Assembly: GCF_008973485.1 (NCBI RefSeq)
Contig: NZ_CP031223.1
Coordinates: 3,744,001-3,808,000, forward strand
From: Psychrobacillus glaciei
GTDB lineage: Bacteria > Bacillota > Bacilli > Bacillales_A > Planococcaceae
Direction of reading: 5' to 3'
Length of the DNA stretch: 64,000 nucleotides
Both the position numbers and the translations under genes were made by a program. The notes under the pieces were generated by a model. The model was not told the DNA's origin and did not search any database. It worked only from the letters and a program-made list of their open reading frames with translations. Shown here in pieces: positions 62,771 through 64,000 of the stretch; positions within the stretch are counted from its first letter, which is position 1; the number at the start of each line of letters is the position of its first letter.

Positions 62771-62799
62771 ATTTTAATCGATATATCGATTAAAAACAA
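62771..62799 (-). promoter_or_regulatory. padR-ABC operon promoter
   Basis: On the minus strand -35 TTGTTT, 17 bp, -10 TAAAAT. The spacer is wholly occupied by the operator palindrome. Confidence 0.7.
62772..62795. promoter_or_regulatory. 24-bp palindromic PadR operator
   Basis: TTTTAATCGATA followed by its exact reverse complement. An extra TATCGA half-site occurs ten bases downstream, at about 62762. Confidence 0.85.
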
Positions 62800-62804
62800 T
62801 AGTA

Positions 62805-62841
62805 AAAGAGCTTAGAGATTTTGTTTTTCTCTGAGCTCTTT
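62805..62841. terminator. Hairpin between Rieske gene and padR
   Basis: AAAGAGCTTAGAG and CTCTGAGCTCTTT form the stem; T/A-rich loop and flanks. On the minus strand it lies after the 21-bp repeat array that follows the Rieske gene. Confidence 0.7.
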
Positions 62842-62846
62842 GTAAT

Positions 62847-62951
62847 TTGGTTGCTCTCGCTATTGATTAAGTCGCTTTCATGATTTGATTGGTTGCTCTT
62901 ATAACTTAATTGGTTGCTTTCATGTTCGATTTGATCTCCCTTATCCATTTA
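62847..62951. repeat. 21-bp tandem repeat array, about five units
   Basis: Units start at 62847, 62868, 62889, 62910 and 62931. Units 1, 3 and 4 begin TTGGTTGCT; units 2 and 4 share GCTTTCATG; the fifth is the most diverged. Spacing is exactly 21 bp throughout. The array lies between the stop codon of the Rieske gene and the hairpin at 62805. Confidence 0.75.
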
Positions 62952-62959
62952 CTGGATAG

Positions 62960-64000
62960 TCATTCTGCATATTCTATTTTCTCCAACGGCTCATAAGCCG
63001 GCCCTTCCAACACTTCTCCGGTAAACGTATACCTAGATCCGTGACATGGACAATCCCACGAACATTCGGCGGCGTTGAATACGACATCGCAACCAAGATG
63101 TGTGCACACTGGTTTTACTAAATACACTTTACCTGTTACATCTTTAAATGCACCTACTTTTTTGCCATCAAGATTTACAATATCCCCTTTTCCAAGCTCT
63201 AAATCTTTAAAGAGGACATCAATTTTTTCGGTCTTTCCTTTGACGAGTTCTTTTGCAACGCTTGCGTTAAATTTAGCCAAACTTTTGATATCTTCTTTTT
63301 TCATTTTCGAACGGATCGGATTATAAAGATCTGCAAAACGATTTTCTTTTCCTAAGACATTATCAGCCATTATTCTAGCGGCTACTGTACTATTTGTCAT
63401 TCCCCATTTTGCATAGCCGGTTGCAACTAGTACATCTGGAAGCCCTGATGTCATCACTCCAACGTAAGGCAGCTGATCTAGTGTCACTAAATCCTGTGCT
63501 GACCAACGATAGGAATATTGTTTTATTTTGAATTGTTCTCGACCAAATGCAGCCAACGTCTCATAGTTAGTCGTCATGTCGCCTTGAAATCTTCCAGTAG
63601 TGTGTCCCTCTCCACCTAATAATAAATACCTTTTACTATCTATCCCCATTGTAGTCCGGATGGATCTAGTTGGCTTTTCTACATTAATGTATATTCCTTT
63701 TGGATAATTTGCCTCCGCAAGCGCTGCCACCGCATAAGATCTTTCGGCATACATTCTTGTAAAATAAAGCCCATCTTCATCATTAAAAGGGAAATGACTG
63801 CAAACGAGTATTTTCTTCGCACGTATTTCATGGCCCTCGACCATTTCCACTAGATTCGTTGAATGAATGGATTTTGCACGCGACTGCTCGTAAAACTGCA
63901 CACCATTTTCGATTGCTTTCTTCATCAGACCTGTCGCATATTTTAGTGGGTGAAATTGCCCTTGGTTTTCTAACTTAAGTGATTCCTTCACGATGAATGG
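62960..64000 (-). CDS. FAD-dependent oxidoreductase with C-terminal Rieske domain (partial)
   Basis: At least 346 residues, open to the window edge, so the N-terminal part with the FAD-binding GxGxxG is missing; full-length relatives have about 510 residues. The visible part is the DadA/GlpD-like FAD domain (GGEGHTTGRFQG, GVMTSGLPDVLVATGYAKWGMT) followed by a Rieske [2Fe-2S] domain with CTHLGC and CPCHGSRY near the C terminus. A GTG at 63991 is an internal codon, not taken as the start. Substrate of this family is not known. Confidence 0.9.
   Translation of the reverse strand, partial: PFIVKESLKLENQGQFHPLKYATGLMKKAIENGVQFYEQSRAKSIHSTNLVEMVEGHEIRAKKILVCSHFPFNDEDGLYFTRMYAERSYAVAALAEANYPKGIYINVEKPTRSIRTTMGIDSKRYLLLGGEGHTTGRFQGDMTTNYETLAAFGREQFKIKQYSYRWSAQDLVTLDQLPYVGVMTSGLPDVLVATGYAKWGMTNSTVAARIMADNVLGKENRFADLYNPIRSKMKKEDIKSLAKFNASVAKELVKGKTEKIDVLFKDLELGKGDIVNLDGKKVGAFKDVTGKVYLVKPVCTHLGCDVVFNAAECSWDCPCHGSRYTFTGEVLEGPAYEPLEKIEYAE

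Noticed and set aside
62847-62951. Treating the 21-bp repeat array as a CRISPR
   Set aside because: Units are contiguous with no unique spacers, diverged from each other, and no cas genes are in the window.

Overview
The window is an AT-rich chromosomal segment of an endospore-former-type Gram-positive rod. The block from 0.4 to 19.7 kb keeps the Bacillus subtilis gene order ddl-murF-cshA-ydbS-ydbT-ydcA-acpS-ydcC-alr-ndoAI-ndoA-rsbR-S-T-U-V-W-sigB-rsbX-tex-sprT. The protein sequences, the low GC content and frequent GTG/TTG starts fit Bacillales, most likely the Planococcaceae/Caryophanaceae side (Psychrobacillus- or Paenisporosarcina-like). That placement is an inference; no 16S gene is present.

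Layout. 0-0.34 kb: four minus-strand tRNA genes (Asn, Glu, Asp, Gln). 0.4-8.2 kb: sprT, tex and the complete sigma-B partner-switching operon. 8.3-19.7 kb: toxin-antitoxin ndoAI/ndoA, alr, a LolA-like lipoprotein, acpS, rhomboid protease, PH-domain membrane proteins, the DEAD-box helicase cshA, an esterase, murF and ddl. 19.7-31.5 kb: an accessory stretch with a rodA-type gene, small proteins, two drug-type MFS transporters, an XRE-TPR regulator, an unknown two-gene operon and a cystine symporter. 31.6-43.5 kb: cardiolipin synthase, LD-type carboxypeptidase, YidC, an AraC regulator, transporters, small stress-type proteins, a ring-cleaving dioxygenase, a DUF1002 protein, cvfB and mntR. 44-50.3 kb: a chemoreceptor, a stand-alone ComFB protein, a tandem GNAT protein and a cadCA-type metal efflux operon. 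51-64 kb: a penicillin-acylase-family protein, murB, an hxlR/yceI divergent pair, a transporter-amidohydrolase pair, a PadR-controlled heterodimeric ABC exporter and an FAD/Rieske oxidoreductase cut by the window edge.

The features least explained by standard annotation are: (1) a family of dispersed intergenic elements of about 300 bp (22774, 45663, 50440 and a half copy at 23250) that fold as one long imperfect hairpin plus a second conserved hairpin, with compensatory base changes between copies; (2) a leader upstream of cshA in which a strong promoter is followed within about 30 nt by an intrinsic terminator and then about 215 nt of leader; (3) matches to sigma-B promoters in front of rsbV and of two very small membrane proteins, linking stress genes spread over 40 kb to the sigB operon here; (4) several regulator genes with clear palindromic operators (XRE/MFS, cadC, hxlR, padR). 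No CRISPR array, prophage, insertion sequence or replication origin was recognised.
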